NCBI GenBank assembly: GCA_949358305.1 | Contig: OX442319.1 | Coordinates: 5,456,001-5,520,000 of the forward strand | DNA length: 64,000 bases | Direction: 5' to 3' | Source: Strigamia acuminata | Lineage: Eukaryota; Arthropoda; Chilopoda; Geophilomorpha; Linotaeniidae | Shown: piece after piece, positions 1 to 14,861 of the stretch | How positions within the stretch are numbered: the first letter of the stretch is position 1 | How the letters are laid out: every line of letters begins with the position of its first letter | Made by a program: the position numbers and the translations under genes | The notes under the pieces: model-generated | The model's database searches: none | What the model saw: the letters and a program-made list of their open reading frames with translations, nothing else | What the model was told of the DNA's origin: nothing

Positions 1-1352
1 TAAGCTAAAATTCAAATTTTTTTTTTTAAACATGGGAATGCAAATTATGCAATGACATTTCATTACTTGAAAGCATCATTCAACACAATGTAAACAAATT
101 AAATATGCTGTTTCATTTCATTTTTATAAAAATTTAACCGTTCCAGTTAAATTTTGAATTCAGTCAGTTGAGACTATTGTCTTAAGTCGTCAATGTTTTT
201 ACAGATCATTTTATGATGTTTTTCTTGAGACATCAGCTATTTTTTACTAAATTTCTTAGAAAATCATACATTTTTTGCTATTTTCTAGAAATAAGCCCTT
301 TTTTTGTTATTTTTCTTAGGAAATAAGCCTTTTTTGTTATTTTTTTCTTAAAAAATGAATTTTTTTTTGCTATTTTCTTTAAAAAATAAGCCTTTTTATG
401 CTTATTTTTTTAACAAATGAGTATTTTTGTTTACTAATTTGTCATTTAAATTTTTCTTGGGAGACGGTAGCCCGGTCCCTTAAGTGTCAAAAAATGGCCT
501 CGAAAGCCATTTTCTCGTGGTGTCAGGGGCCGATCTACCTTGCCCAAACCCCCGCGGACAGCGGACACAACCACTCGTAAATGTCTCTAAAAAGCGGAAT
601 TAAAAAAGCGCCATATTGGAAAAAGGCAGATATTGTCGGTTTACGACGAAGTTATGTTCCACTACAAATGCAAGATAATCATTGGTAAATGTTGCATTCA
701 TTTTGGAGTGCAATCTTACAATACCAACATCATTTCTAATAGGAATAGAAATAAAAACCATAACTATTTGGCTAGATATGTTTTCCAGTGAAAGAATTGG
801 ATTTTATACCCCAAAATTTTAAAAGAAAATTATCAATTCAAAGTGAAAAACCGTTGGTCGCCATCTTGGAAGTGAAACACGGGAGTTAATAAACCATGCT
901 CTTCAAAATAATTAATTACGGAAATTAAATTATATCAAAACCTGTAAGATTAAGATTCGGCAGCAATAATTCAGAATTTTAACATTGAATCACTTTAGGA
1001 GCGTTCTTGTTCGACCATAACCACCGACCATCTCGGAGTCCGCCTTCTTTGCCGTTTGCTCAAGTCATTGTCATTGAGCATGCGCAGCTCTACTCTCGTT
1101 CCCGCTGAAACCGATAAATCTTGATTAATGAACGAAAACAATATATTTTTAGTCTAATTCAACAAACAAAGCAGTTTAATTTGATTTAAAATATAAACTA
1201 TCTCAAACACAATCGCAAATAAAAAGATTTCCTGCATTTGAGAGTATTTAACACTAACAACATCATAAATAAAAAGCAACTGTCATCTCTCAGCTTCCGT
1301 AAAATAAATTTTAACACGAATTTGCTGCCCCCTAGTGATAATCCCTGACACC
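1..1352. other. Intergenic region upstream of ALDH7A1
   Basis: No gene is supported here. Positions about 205-455 are T-rich repeats that are a diverged copy of the segment at about 2425-2765 inside ALDH7A1 intron 2. At about 683-735 lies one copy of a short dispersed motif (core GCAATCTTACAATACCAAC) that recurs near 12.1, 27.5, 27.8 and 48.3 kb. The last 300 bases should contain the ALDH7A1 promoter and 5' UTR; no TATA box is evident. Confidence 0.5.
205..455. repeat. Segmental duplicate of ALDH7A1 intron-2 repeat block
   Basis: The order of landmarks (TTTTATGATGTTTTTCTTGA, then CATCAG, ATCATACATTTTTTGCTA, TTTTCTAGAAATAAGCC, and finally AACAAATGAGTATTTTT) is the same as at 2425-2765. The copy here has fewer internal units of the 30-bp TTCTTAAGAAATAAGCC repeat. 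This suggests a local duplication of about 250 bp, or two insertions of one element. Confidence 0.75.
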
Positions 1353-4732
<3,380 letters not shown>

Positions 4733-4772
4733 AATATAAGCCAATTGTCAATTGTGTATTTTGATATTTTGG

Positions 4773-4778
4773 AATAAA
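4773..4778 (+). terminator. Polyadenylation signal of ALDH7A1
   Basis: AATAAA 41 bases after the TAG stop codon, in the gene's orientation. Confidence 0.75.
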
Positions 4779-4789
4779 GTATTTTGATT

Positions 4790-5813
4790 ACGACGTTGTG
4801 TAGTGGTTAATTATCGGCGATATTTGTAAAATATGGATATCGGTTAAAGCCTAGTTAATAGCCAATACTATTTTATTTCGAAAACACAAAATACTATTTT
4901 ATTTTCTATTTCCAGAATACTTTCAAAAGGGTATTAAGCACAACATTGGGAATTTTTAGATGTTCCAGATAGTTGAGACTTTAGCAGGAGTTATCTAATC
5001 GGTATTTCGTTATTTATTTATTTTATAGGGTGGTGAATTTCGATAACGCTTTTTTTTTTAAATATCACACTGATTTCAGTTTGTTATTGTTATATAAAGA
5101 GGTAGGTTGGAAATAGAATGTCGACATTTTGTCTGCGGTAACGCGTCAGGATTTTAACCGATCGCTGCATCAAAACGAGAATTTCAGACGTCATAGAATC
5201 GCTCCCACAGATATAAGAAAATATTTTTTAAATCTGCTGATAATTGTAATTTAAAAATAATTGTGAAGTTTTCTAAAGAAATAAAAGATTTAAAATAGTT
5301 TTTATCGAAATTACTAAAACGTATCGTCTGCTATAGAGTCCACAATGTATTTATTCTGACGTCACATAATTTAAACCAAAGGATGAAGGGAGTATTCTCC
5401 GCGCCGTATTCTCCATTACATCGAGTCCAGGCGCAACTAATGCACCCCATCACTACGAAACCCGCCAAATACAAAACAAAGGATTTATTTTAATAATATT
5501 TCAGAAAATTAAAAAAATAACGATCATTCTCATTAAAACTAACACATTTATGCAACTAACCATCTTATTTATCAAAGCAAAAAATAAAACACCAACTGCA
5601 TTACTCGCGTCAGGACTCGAAACCACTCCACGAAACTCAACTCCTTACATTCAAAAATCAAAGTCCACGAGCATGCGCACTGCGCAGCTCGAGTCCATCC
5701 CATTGGTGGCCACGCACCAAGCGTCAGTAAACAGAAGCATCCCTCGCTCACCCGCACCCCGAACGAAAGAGTTGTCAAAGCAAGTCGAAGCGTGCGTGCG
5801 GTCGCGAGCGAGC
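4790..5813. other. Intergenic region between ALDH7A1 and the sFRP gene
   Basis: About 1 kb between the ALDH7A1 poly(A) signal and the sFRP start. It includes the sFRP promoter and 5' UTR. An open frame runs into the sFRP start from 5550, but its upstream part has no recognisable protein features. No repeat or RNA gene is apparent. Confidence 0.45.
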
Positions 5814-7663
5814 ATGTTTGTCCCGCACTTGCTGTATCTATTTTTTGCAACGGTCGTGGCGGTCGACGTGAGTTACTTCTCCGACTGGAGCATGATGGGC
5901 GGACGGCCCGTGCAGCCCACGTGCGTGGACATTCCGCGCAACATGACGCTGTGCCATGACATCGGCTACACGAAAATGCGTCTCCCGAACCTGCTCGACC
6001 ACGACACGATGGCCGAGGTGTCGCAGCAGGCGGGCTCGTGGGTGCCGCTGTTGAATATCGAGTGCCACCCGGACACGCAGCTGTTTCTCTGCTCGCTCTT
6101 CTCCCCCGTTTGTCTCGACCGGCCGATTTATCCGTGCCGTTCGTTGTGCGATAAGGTGCGGACCGGGTGCGAGGGGAGGATGCGAGTTTATGGATACCCG
6201 TGGCCAGATTTCTTGCGATGCGAGAAGTTCCCGTTGGATAATGATATGTGCATCACGGCGCAGTCGGGGAAGTCGACGGCGCAGGAAAAAGGTGACGACT
6301 TCTTCTTTTTTGGGGGGGAATTTGGTTTTTGGATTGGATTTTGGGGATTTTTATGGGGGAATGATGGAGATTTGGTGTTTTTGGGGTTACAGGTGGGGTT
6401 TTTGATAGATTTTTGTCAGTTTTGTTTAAAATTGTGAATTTTCTTGTGTAAAAGGATGAATTTGTGTTCGTTTTGGTCAGTTTTAATCAGTTTTAGTCAA
6501 TTTTCATTAATTTTGGTGGATTTGCGTCTATTTTTGGTCGATTTTCGTCTGTTTTTGGTCATTTTCATCGAAACTGTTCGTAAAAGAATGAATTTGTGTT
6601 CGTTTTGGTCAGTTTTAATCAGTTTTAGTCAATTTTTATTAATTTTGGTCGATTTGCGTCTATTTTTGGTCGATTTTCATCTGTTTTTGGTCGATTTTCG
6701 TCTGTTTTTGGTCATTTTCATCGAAAATGTTCGTAAAAGAATGAATTTTTGTCAATTTTCCGTAGAAATTACAATTTTTCTTGCAATTTTAACAAAAAAT
6801 CCATTTTTCCTGACAAATAAACATGAATTTTGATCAATTTTCTTTAAAACAGGCCCGAAATACCCGCAAAAAAAACATTTCTCAAACCTAATTGATATTT
6901 GATCGATTTTAATCGATAAAACTGCTCACAAAAAATAAAAAAAAATGATTTTTTTTCAATTTTTAATAAAAATTTCCTTCTTCCAGCTGAACAAACCTGA
7001 ATCCAATCGAATTTTCCTTTAAAAACCCTCGAAATAACTGAGAAAAATGCACAATTCCCTAATCTAATCAATGATTGGCTGGTGAATTAGGGTCCTGTTG
7101 TGACCACCTCGGAGGAAGTATGTCAAGAATTTATGATGTTGCTCAGCAAGGGAAGAAATAATTGTTCCCACTTGATTTTTACAAGGGACAAAAAAAAACC
7201 ACGTGATCGTTTTGTGATTTATCGTTTGGATGTTTGGATTTTATGGATTTTTTTTTTTGGATTTCTATTTTTTTTGGGATTGTGATTTTTATTTTATTTA
7301 TTTTTTTTGGTGATTTTTGTTTGGTTTTGGGTGACCTTTGCCCTTAGGGACAGTTGTTGATGTGCCCTGACTTGTCCTTTGACAAGGACATGCTTTTTCC
7401 CACACTCAAACACGAGTTGGAAAGTGGTCTTGAATTTTATCAGTTGATTTAATGTCTGGTTTAGAAAACCAGTTGTATATTTAATTAAATATAAATGTTT
7501 GCGACTATTTTTGTTTTTAGATGATGATTGCCTCGTTTGCAGTCAAGTGGAAACGTATGAAAATATTTTGGATCATTTTTGTCGAGCGGAATTCGGTGAG
7601 TGAGGAAAATGTGGGAAAGTGTTGGAAATTGTTAGGGGAAAAATAACTGGAAAGTTTGTTTTG

Positions 7664-7697
<34 letters not shown>

Positions 7698-8822
7698 CGG
7701 GAGATATTATATTTGGAATATAAATATCGGCAAAAACTTTGTCTGAAAATCAAAATGTTTGTCTGAAAATCAAAATTTTTGTTTGAAAATCAAACTTTTT
7801 GTCTGAAAATCAAACTTGTTGTCTGAAAATCAAAATTTTTGTCTAAAAATCAAAATTTTTGTCTGAAAATCAAAATTTTTGACTGAAAATCAAAATTTTT
7901 GTCTGAAAGTAAAACTTTTTGTCTGGAAATCAAAATTTTTGTCTGGAAATCAAAATTTTTGTCTGAAAATCAAAATTTTTGTCTGAAAATCAAAATTTTT
8001 GTCTGAAAATCGAAAAATTTGTCTGAAAATCAAACATTTATTCGGAAAAAGAAAAAAAAAACGCCTGAAATTGTCGGCAAATGACAAAAACGACAAAAAT
8101 TTAGTCGAAAAATCAAAAAAACAGCAGAAATTGTGTCTGAAAATTAAAGAAAACGGCAAAAACTGTCGGAAAATGACAAAAACGGTAGAAATTTTGTTCA
8201 ATAATGTTCAATTTTGCTCAATTTTGGTCAATTTTGGTCAATTTTGTTGCATTTTGGTCAATTTTGTTGCATTTTGGTCAATTTTGTTGAATTTTGGTCA
8301 ATTTTGGTCAATTTTGGTCAATTTAGTTCAATTTTGCCAATGCCAGAAAATGAAAAATGATTGAAATGTTTTTATTGCACGTTGCCAGCCGTGAAGACGA
8401 AGGTGCGCAAAGTGAAAAAGACCCGCATTTCGTGCCGGAAGAGCAAAGTCTACAAGACGTGGAGCATGGACAAAGCGGAACTGCGCACAATCCGAAGACC
8501 GACCTTCGTTTTGGACAACGTCAAAGAGTGCTGCAGTCAATACTTCAACCCTGATGCCAAGGACAACTACCTGGTGATGGGCGTCCGACGGGGCTCAGAC
8601 CTCGTGCCCACCTTCATCATGCCCTGGAACGCCCACTCGAGACCTTTTCGCAGCGCCGTGCGCATCTTCAAACGCCTCGACTGCGCAGACCCCAAAATGG
8701 TCTCCGAGTCCATGATCGGCGCAGACACCATTCAGACTAATAACAAAAGCGTGCGAAGAGCGCCCAAGAACAAGAAAAAGCCGAAAAGCACCACACACAA
8801 ACCCCCAACGACTCTCTCTTGA
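5814..8822 (+). CDS. Secreted frizzled-related protein, sFRP1/2/5 type
   Basis: A secreted Wnt-binding modulator. Coding exons: 5814-6291, 7521-7595, 8389-8822 (328 aa; phases 1 and 1). The start at 5814 is chosen because it opens directly on a signal peptide (MFVPHLLYLFFATVVAVD). Residues ~35-155 form a frizzled cysteine-rich domain with all ten cysteines and the family strings CVDIPRNMTLCHDIGY, LPNLLDHDTMAEV, LFLCSLFSPVCLDRPIYPC and CEKFP. Residues ~160-300 form a netrin-like domain (DDDCLVC, NILDHFCRAEF, YLVMGVRRG). The tail is basic (KNKKKPKSTTHK), as in sFRPs that bind heparin. There is no membrane segment, which separates it from Frizzled receptors. Introns 1 and 2 hold minisatellites. 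A poly(A) signal lies at 8946-8951. Which paralogue it is cannot be fixed by eye. Confidence 0.95.
6440..6740. repeat. Higher-order T-rich repeat in sFRP intron 1
   Basis: Two copies of a unit of about 140 bp (starting near GTAAAAGGATGAATTTGTG and GTAAAAGAATGAATTTGTG). Each is itself made of ~20-bp pieces such as TTTTTGGTCGATTTTCGTCT. Confidence 0.8.
7738..8035. repeat. Minisatellite, 20-bp unit, sFRP intron 2
   Basis: About 15 tandem copies of GTCTGAAAATCAAAATTTTT with a few substitutions. It follows a 30-base poly(A) run at 7668-7697. Confidence 0.93.
8196..8337. repeat. Minisatellite, 10/20-bp unit, sFRP intron 2
   Basis: Tandem CAATTTTGGT decamers, some alternating with TGCATTTTGG. The array ends about 50 bases before the sFRP exon 3 acceptor. 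Confidence 0.9.
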
Positions 8823-8945
8823 ACAAGTCCGCCATTTGCACGACCGGTCCCATATTTAAATCACAACGTGTTGCCAAATTTCTTTTTTTATCTGTGATTT
8901 CTTTGCTGTTTTTTATTTTCTCAAACCGCATTTCACGTTTGAAAT

Positions 8946-8951
8946 AATAAA
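8946..8951 (+). terminator. Polyadenylation signal of sFRP gene
   Basis: AATAAA about 120 bases after the TGA stop. Confidence 0.7.
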
Positions 8952-11589
8952 ACGAGGAGGATAGAATGACAAGTTTTATTTACTAAATCTTTTCTTAGGA
9001 TTTTTTTCTAGTCTTATTTCAATTTTTATATACAAAAAGAAGAAGAACGAGCAGCATCGAGCAAGAACGACGAAACGGCGTGTGGGCGGCCGCCATTTTG
9101 TTGTCAACTTCGCGAGTGATTAAAAACGACAAATTAATGATTTAAACGTCTGGAAAATGTTAGTTAAAATTGTACAACGAATGCTGTAAAAAATGTGAAA
9201 CAATGCCAAATAAATATGATCTTTTTTTTCCAGTATTTATTTATTTTATTTATTTATTATTTACATTTTGACTAGCGGCAGGTTTTTGCAACCATTTAAT
9301 TCCAACCTGCAATTACCAATACAAATAAAAACGTCGAGGTTTTATTATATCTATCAAAATCTATCTGTGTTTTTATTTTGTTTTTCGTGTCTGGTTTTAG
9401 GTATGCCGTAATTACACGTTGGGTTGATTTAGTTATCGGTTTAAGGATAAGTAGGGGGTGTGGACGTGTATTGAATCATAGCTGGAATTACAGCAGATAA
9501 CACTTTTTTAATGAGTGCTTGCAATAAATCTGCGCTGTCGCTTTTTATCGCTAGATGGTAATCGTAAAATTTGTGCGGAGCTGCGCTGGCGAAAGCCAAG
9601 TAAGTACTGTATCAATATTTATTTTATTTATTTTATTTATTTTTATTTATATTTATATTTATTTTATTTCTTAGAATACTGTTATTCGTCCCATTCAGTG
9701 CGTGGATGATGTCGTTTAATTCGCACGGGAAAATGGCGGACGGGGCAGAGATTGACAGTTAGGAGGCGGAATTTAAAGACTATAGTCTCGGCCATTCATC
9801 AACCACCCTCGGTCCGAGCAGACAAAATACACCATTTATTATTTTCTCTCCCCCTGTTCTCACACTTGTCATTTAAGACGAGTGAGAATTTATTTAACTC
9901 CAAAAGGGTTTGAAATGTGACAAATTGGCACTTGACGTAATGGCGCTCCGCATTTTTAAGCGGAAAAATTCATTTCGCCACACGAATTAACACAAAAAAT
10001 GACGTCATTTTGCGAAAAGAAATTCTGACGTGTACAAAATGGCGGATGTGTTTGTTTATTCATTTTTTAAACGATGAAATGTGGTTAATTTATTTAAAAT
10101 TAGGGATAATTGCGTGGAAAGTGATTGGTCAGACTTTTCCCTCTTCCCCTAAATCGCCTTTTATGGGGTCACAGAGAAGGAAAGAACCCCCTGCCAACAT
10201 CTTGACAACCCCCTCTTGAGTTAGTTGAATGACATGTGAACCACACAATAGCTGGTATGGCCACTTTTCAGCATTCAAATCATGAAATGCTTTTTTTTCC
10301 TCAACGTCATTATTTGCTGTGTAAATAATAATTTTTATCCTCGACCTTGTGTGACCGCATTCGGGGATTGACAGCATAAAAGACAGTTTGTGCATCAATC
10401 ATCATTAATTTATTGAGGTTTCAATTTTTTTTTTACTTGATAATTGAGAACTGTGGCGCTCCCAACGAGCAATTTTGATTTCCGTTGATTTAGAATGGAA
10501 GTGTTGCGCGCGTGATGGTAATTTTTGACTATTTCCTTCTTGGAAATGATTTATTAATTTAAAATCGCTTATTTGGTGCAATAATGTGACTGGGGTTAAT
10601 AGGATTGTCCCGGGGAGTGTCGGGAAGTGGAATTTACTCTGTGTTTGGAAAATTATAACAAAAATTGAAATTTTTTTTTTAAAAAAATGTTTTGATTGAA
10701 TTTATTTGATGTAAAAAATTTTAACCTTTTAGGTGAGAACCAAATCGAGGCAATTCGAAATGAAATTCGAACTTTTGAGATAAAAAGTCAATTTTTGTTT
10801 AGATAATAATTCAATTTGGGCCTAAAGTTTAATCTTTTCTACATAAAAATCGAATATTTTCCAAGATAAAAATTGCATTTTCTTTTCCTCTAGTGCCACC
10901 TGGTGTTAAAAATAACAAACATATAAACCAGTAATATTTTAAACGGTTTTACCCAATCCAACAAATCAAAGTGTATATTTTTTATTCATAAGCGACTTTA
11001 GACATCATCCTAAATGACCATTGGTCAGTCCAGATGTGGCGAAGGGCTCTACAAAATGTGTGACCAATTGGAAAAATGCTGGGCTACGTTATTGCCTCGC
11101 CACCCACTTATTACGGACCCCCTGTGAGTCTTACAACCACAACACGATTTCTCACTAAGTTGTTGATACATTTTAAACTGTAAAATGTTGAGATTTGAAT
11201 TTCATAAAATTGCAAATGAAAGTGCAAGTGAGGCGTGTAAGAGAGCTTTAAATTGATTTTCACCAGTTGTAATGACATGACGTGACTTTAATTTTTTTTA
11301 TTGAATTTGCTGGAATCATGATGGGGGGTAAATGATGCACAGTGTAATTATAGTTATTGGTTGTATGTAGGAAATGGAAAGATGGATTTAAGGATGAATG
11401 CAAGTGGAGAATTGTTGCCAGTAAATACCGTCGAAGTAAAGTAAGCGATGGAATAAATTGGAATGGAGTGCTCCACGTTTGGACTTTTCAAGCCGATGAA
11501 TTATTCAGTAGAGAAGGAAACGGAAAGGACTGGAATTCCTAGTTGCTACTAAATTGTCTTGCATATGCACATCGTGTACCAATAATGGC

Positions 11590-11740
11590 AATAGACAGTT
11601 TGCGGGATGCATTTTTCCCTTACAGTTAAAGACTATACGGTATAAAAATAGTGTAAGAGAAAAATGATAAATTAAGTTTTTGCGGGCTGCATCTTTCCCT
11701 TATCGCTACACTCTTTCAGCCAACTACTGATAGTTCAATT
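11590..11740 (+). mobile_element. Truncated copy of the GAGTTTGCGGGATGC MITE family
   Basis: CAGTTTGCGGGATGCATTTT, ACTATACGGTATAAAAATAG and CTGATAGTT match in order the left part of the element at 54497 and the inverted right part of the element at 34117. Only one end is present and the other terminus is missing. Confidence 0.7.
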
Positions 11741-13859
11741 CCCACAAAATGGTCGACAAAATGGATACAACAACAACACTTTTTGCACCCAAAGTGGTGA
11801 AATATTATTTGATAGCAAACGGTGTAAAGAATGCTATTCAGGAAAAACAACGACTGTATAGTACTATCAGATTTGACATGTCGCGGGTATTACGGATCAC
11901 CGTTTAGTTAATTGATTGTAAGATGTGACACTTTTCATAAAAAATTCAAATGATCAATGTTGTAGTGTGTTATTTCTTAATTTGTGCTTGTTTATGGCGA
12001 ATTATACTGGTCATTTGCCACACCTACACATTGAAAAATAAGTTGTCCATCATTGATCAATTTTATAGTTGGTTATTTACCAACTGCCGCACTCATAAAT
12101 TGTGATGCAGTCTTACAGTGCCAATATCAACAAGACAATATTTGTCTTTGGCAAATACTATACGCTTGTACAGTATACCCATGGACAAAAAACTTCCCTT
12201 CCTTCCAGTGATTTTACATTGCTCAAGGGAATTTTTTTTTGAAACATTAAGTGCTAACAGAAAAACTTTTTGAACCACTGGTCTAATTATTAATCAGTAG
12301 TTTGCATTCAATTTAAAAAATTCCCACTAAGTGCAGATAATTCTAGAAATAGCAGCACTAAATAGCACAAATTAAAACTAATTCTGTGGTAAATTTCATC
12401 CAGATCAAAGAAAGTCTAAGTACTGACTGCACATACCTGTGTGAGTTGTTATATCCAGTATCATGATGGCACTCCTCATGCTTTGTGGTACCCATCACTC
12501 ACAATTTTATAGGGACACAACATTTAGGAATGTAGTACGAAATGAATTGAAAACTATTGAAAGGCTACTTAAGTCACAGAGGGGCATAAAAATGCATAGA
12601 AATTCATAAAAATTCTGAATTTTTCTGGAATTGTGGTAGAAACAAATTGCAATTTAGGCAAATACGTAGATTTGGGGGGGGTGAGGGGGTGAAGAGCAAT
12701 TTCTCTTCCCCAAAATTTGACTTTGGAACGTGTAAAGCTGTTAAAAAGGAAAATAGTTCACTACAAACTCTGACTGAGACTGGACGTCAGTGCTGATTAT
12801 AGAAACTGTTTGATGACTTGGCCATGGCGTCTCAGCGCTGATTTTAGGAACTGTGTGCTGATTTGACTGGGTGATAATGTCGGACTATATTTGTGAGACA
12901 AATATCAATGTGGGAGATTACACGAGGTATGAAAAAGATAAAAAATTGAAGTTTATAAATGAATGAATTTGATATTGAATCTTTTTATTTAAAACTCAGG
13001 AACAACAGAGTTGATGACTGCTGCGAGTTTATACAGACTGGAAACATTGTCAAATGACACCTATAATATTTGCTACTGCCATGTAACAATTTCAAATGAC
13101 TGCAACAGTAATAAAATAGTGTTTTTATAGCTATTTTCGTCAAGAATTGCATTTTCTTTAGGAAATTGTAAATATTTTACTTTAAAAATGTAAATTTTGA
13201 ACAAAAAATATTTTTTACAAATGGTGCATTTCTTTTTTAAATATTTCTTTTAATTATAATTTTTAGGATGTGCCAGCACTGGTATCATCAAACTCACTTG
13301 TTCTATAATGAGTAATTTAATGATACAGTTCTGATATTTGAGTTTCTTCACGTGTTGTGTGGATTTTTTACCTCACGATTTTCCATTTGATAAATTTTGA
13401 GACGCAATTTTTATTATCATTTAACTTGTATTTATTAATTAATTTTTTTTATTTATAAAATGATATCAATACAATCATCAAGTAATTTTGTAAGATCTTA
13501 TTTAATTATCCGGTATTATGTAATTTTTTAACATAATTACATAAAATTCTAAATTTTATGTGAGTTTTGTTCACTTTTCACCATATGAATATTTTACAAT
13601 ATTTTTTTAAAAATAGCGAACACATAAATCTTGATAAAACCCTATTAAAATAGGTTGTTATGCATCTGTTATGCAAATGAATTAATTGTATAAATATTAT
13701 ATTATATCCATGCCGGTACTCATAAATTTATTATAAAATTAAAAAAAAACTGCAACTTATTTGAAACAACCTGCGTGCATACATGAAATATTAATTACAT
13801 AAAGGTTACGAAATTCCTTGTTACTTTTTACTTCATATTTTCAATTCAATTGTAATATA

Positions 13860-14190
13860 CAGGGTGTTTCGTTTAAGACGTTACAGTCAATTTCCAGAAT
13901 AAGTATATGCTTTTTCAAAAAACCAAGCAGACTATCGGTAGCCTGCAGCAAAGTAGAGATGACGAATCCAATATTGTAATCAAATTTTATGCCAGACATG
14001 CAACAATGCAGTTTTCATTCGCTAACTCGTTAACTGGTCGAGATAGAACAAAATTTCCAATTACAAAGTTGTAGAGCACAATCAAATTAGTACTACGCAA
14101 CTTATCTTAGTCATCTTAAGTTAACTGCTGTTCGGATAACCGATCGTTCGTATAACCGGTGTTCTGATAATCGAAGCTCTACCGTAGAAA
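13860..14190. mobile_element. Probable DNA-transposon remnants
   Basis: CAGGGTGTTTCGTTTAAGAC at 13861 resembles element termini common in arthropod genomes. At ~14128-14185 the string CGGATAACCGATCG followed by ATAATCGAAGCTCTAC resembles pogo/Tc1-type ends. No matched terminal repeats could be paired, so the class is uncertain. Confidence 0.35.
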
Positions 14191-14589
14191 AATTCTCAGT
14201 TGACACCTCCTTTGAATCAAAACCAATTTTTAAGCCTACTACATGATTTCCTCGGTTACCTACCATCTCAATCCAACAATATCACAATAACAAAAATATT
14301 TAAAACCCCATTCATTAAAAAAAATATTCCTCGTTTAAAATGCACATTTTTTCCAATACATAATCAATAGTTTGGCATCATTCAGGTTATATCAACCAGC
14401 AACAAACACACCCAACTCTCACAGTCTACCGCAGCAATTTCGATTTCCAGCAACTCACTCTAACCTTGAATATTAATCACAGTCCAAGCCTCAGCTTAAA
14501 AAACAAACTTTCCCTTCCATTCTCTCAATTTCCTCACTGACCTGAACCAATGACGCCACATGAGGTCATATCCGCCACGTGTTAAGTTT

Positions 14590-14717
14590 CAGTTGCCATT
14601 TTCTAATGAGTCGAGCTGAGGGAGGTGAAGTGCTTCAAAACTCTGACTTTCTCTACCTTTTTCCACCCGAGTCTGACATTTCAAGTAGTTTCGAGCGACT
14701 AAATAAACATCCAAAAG
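14590..14717 (+). promoter_or_regulatory. Likely 5' untranslated exon of the 14.9-17.9 kb gene
   Basis: AAAAG|GTAAGT at 14717/14718 is a strong donor. The paired acceptor TTTTTTCTTAG ends at 14858, three bases before the gene's ATG. The 5' edge is not defined. Confidence 0.55.
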
Positions 14718-14861
14718 GTAAGTAGTGACTCCCTCGTTATTTACTTTCCACCTGTTGATGGTCTAAACCACGTCACAGAGTGTGATTTCTCGGCTACGGG
14801 GATGAGCGAGGAAGGGAAGTCAAGTGTTTCAAGGTCACTCGTTGTTGTTTTTTCTTAGAGC

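Larger units (their letters stand above)
8960..14580. other. Gene-poor intergenic region (5.6 kb)
   Basis: No open frame here resembles a known protein; all are short and without splice-linked partners. Contents: an ATTT/TTTA-rich stretch at 9225-9265 and 9615-9670; a partial MITE at ~11590-11735; dispersed short motifs at ~12090-12140 and ~12435-12505; a G-rich/C-rich inverted patch near 12670-12705; and transposon-end-like sequence at 13860-14190. The rest shows nothing I can name. Confidence 0.5.

Noticed and set aside
5550..5813. N-terminal extension of the sFRP (88 codons upstream in frame)
   Set aside because: It would bury the signal peptide inside the protein; the ATG at 5814 opens directly on the hydrophobic leader.
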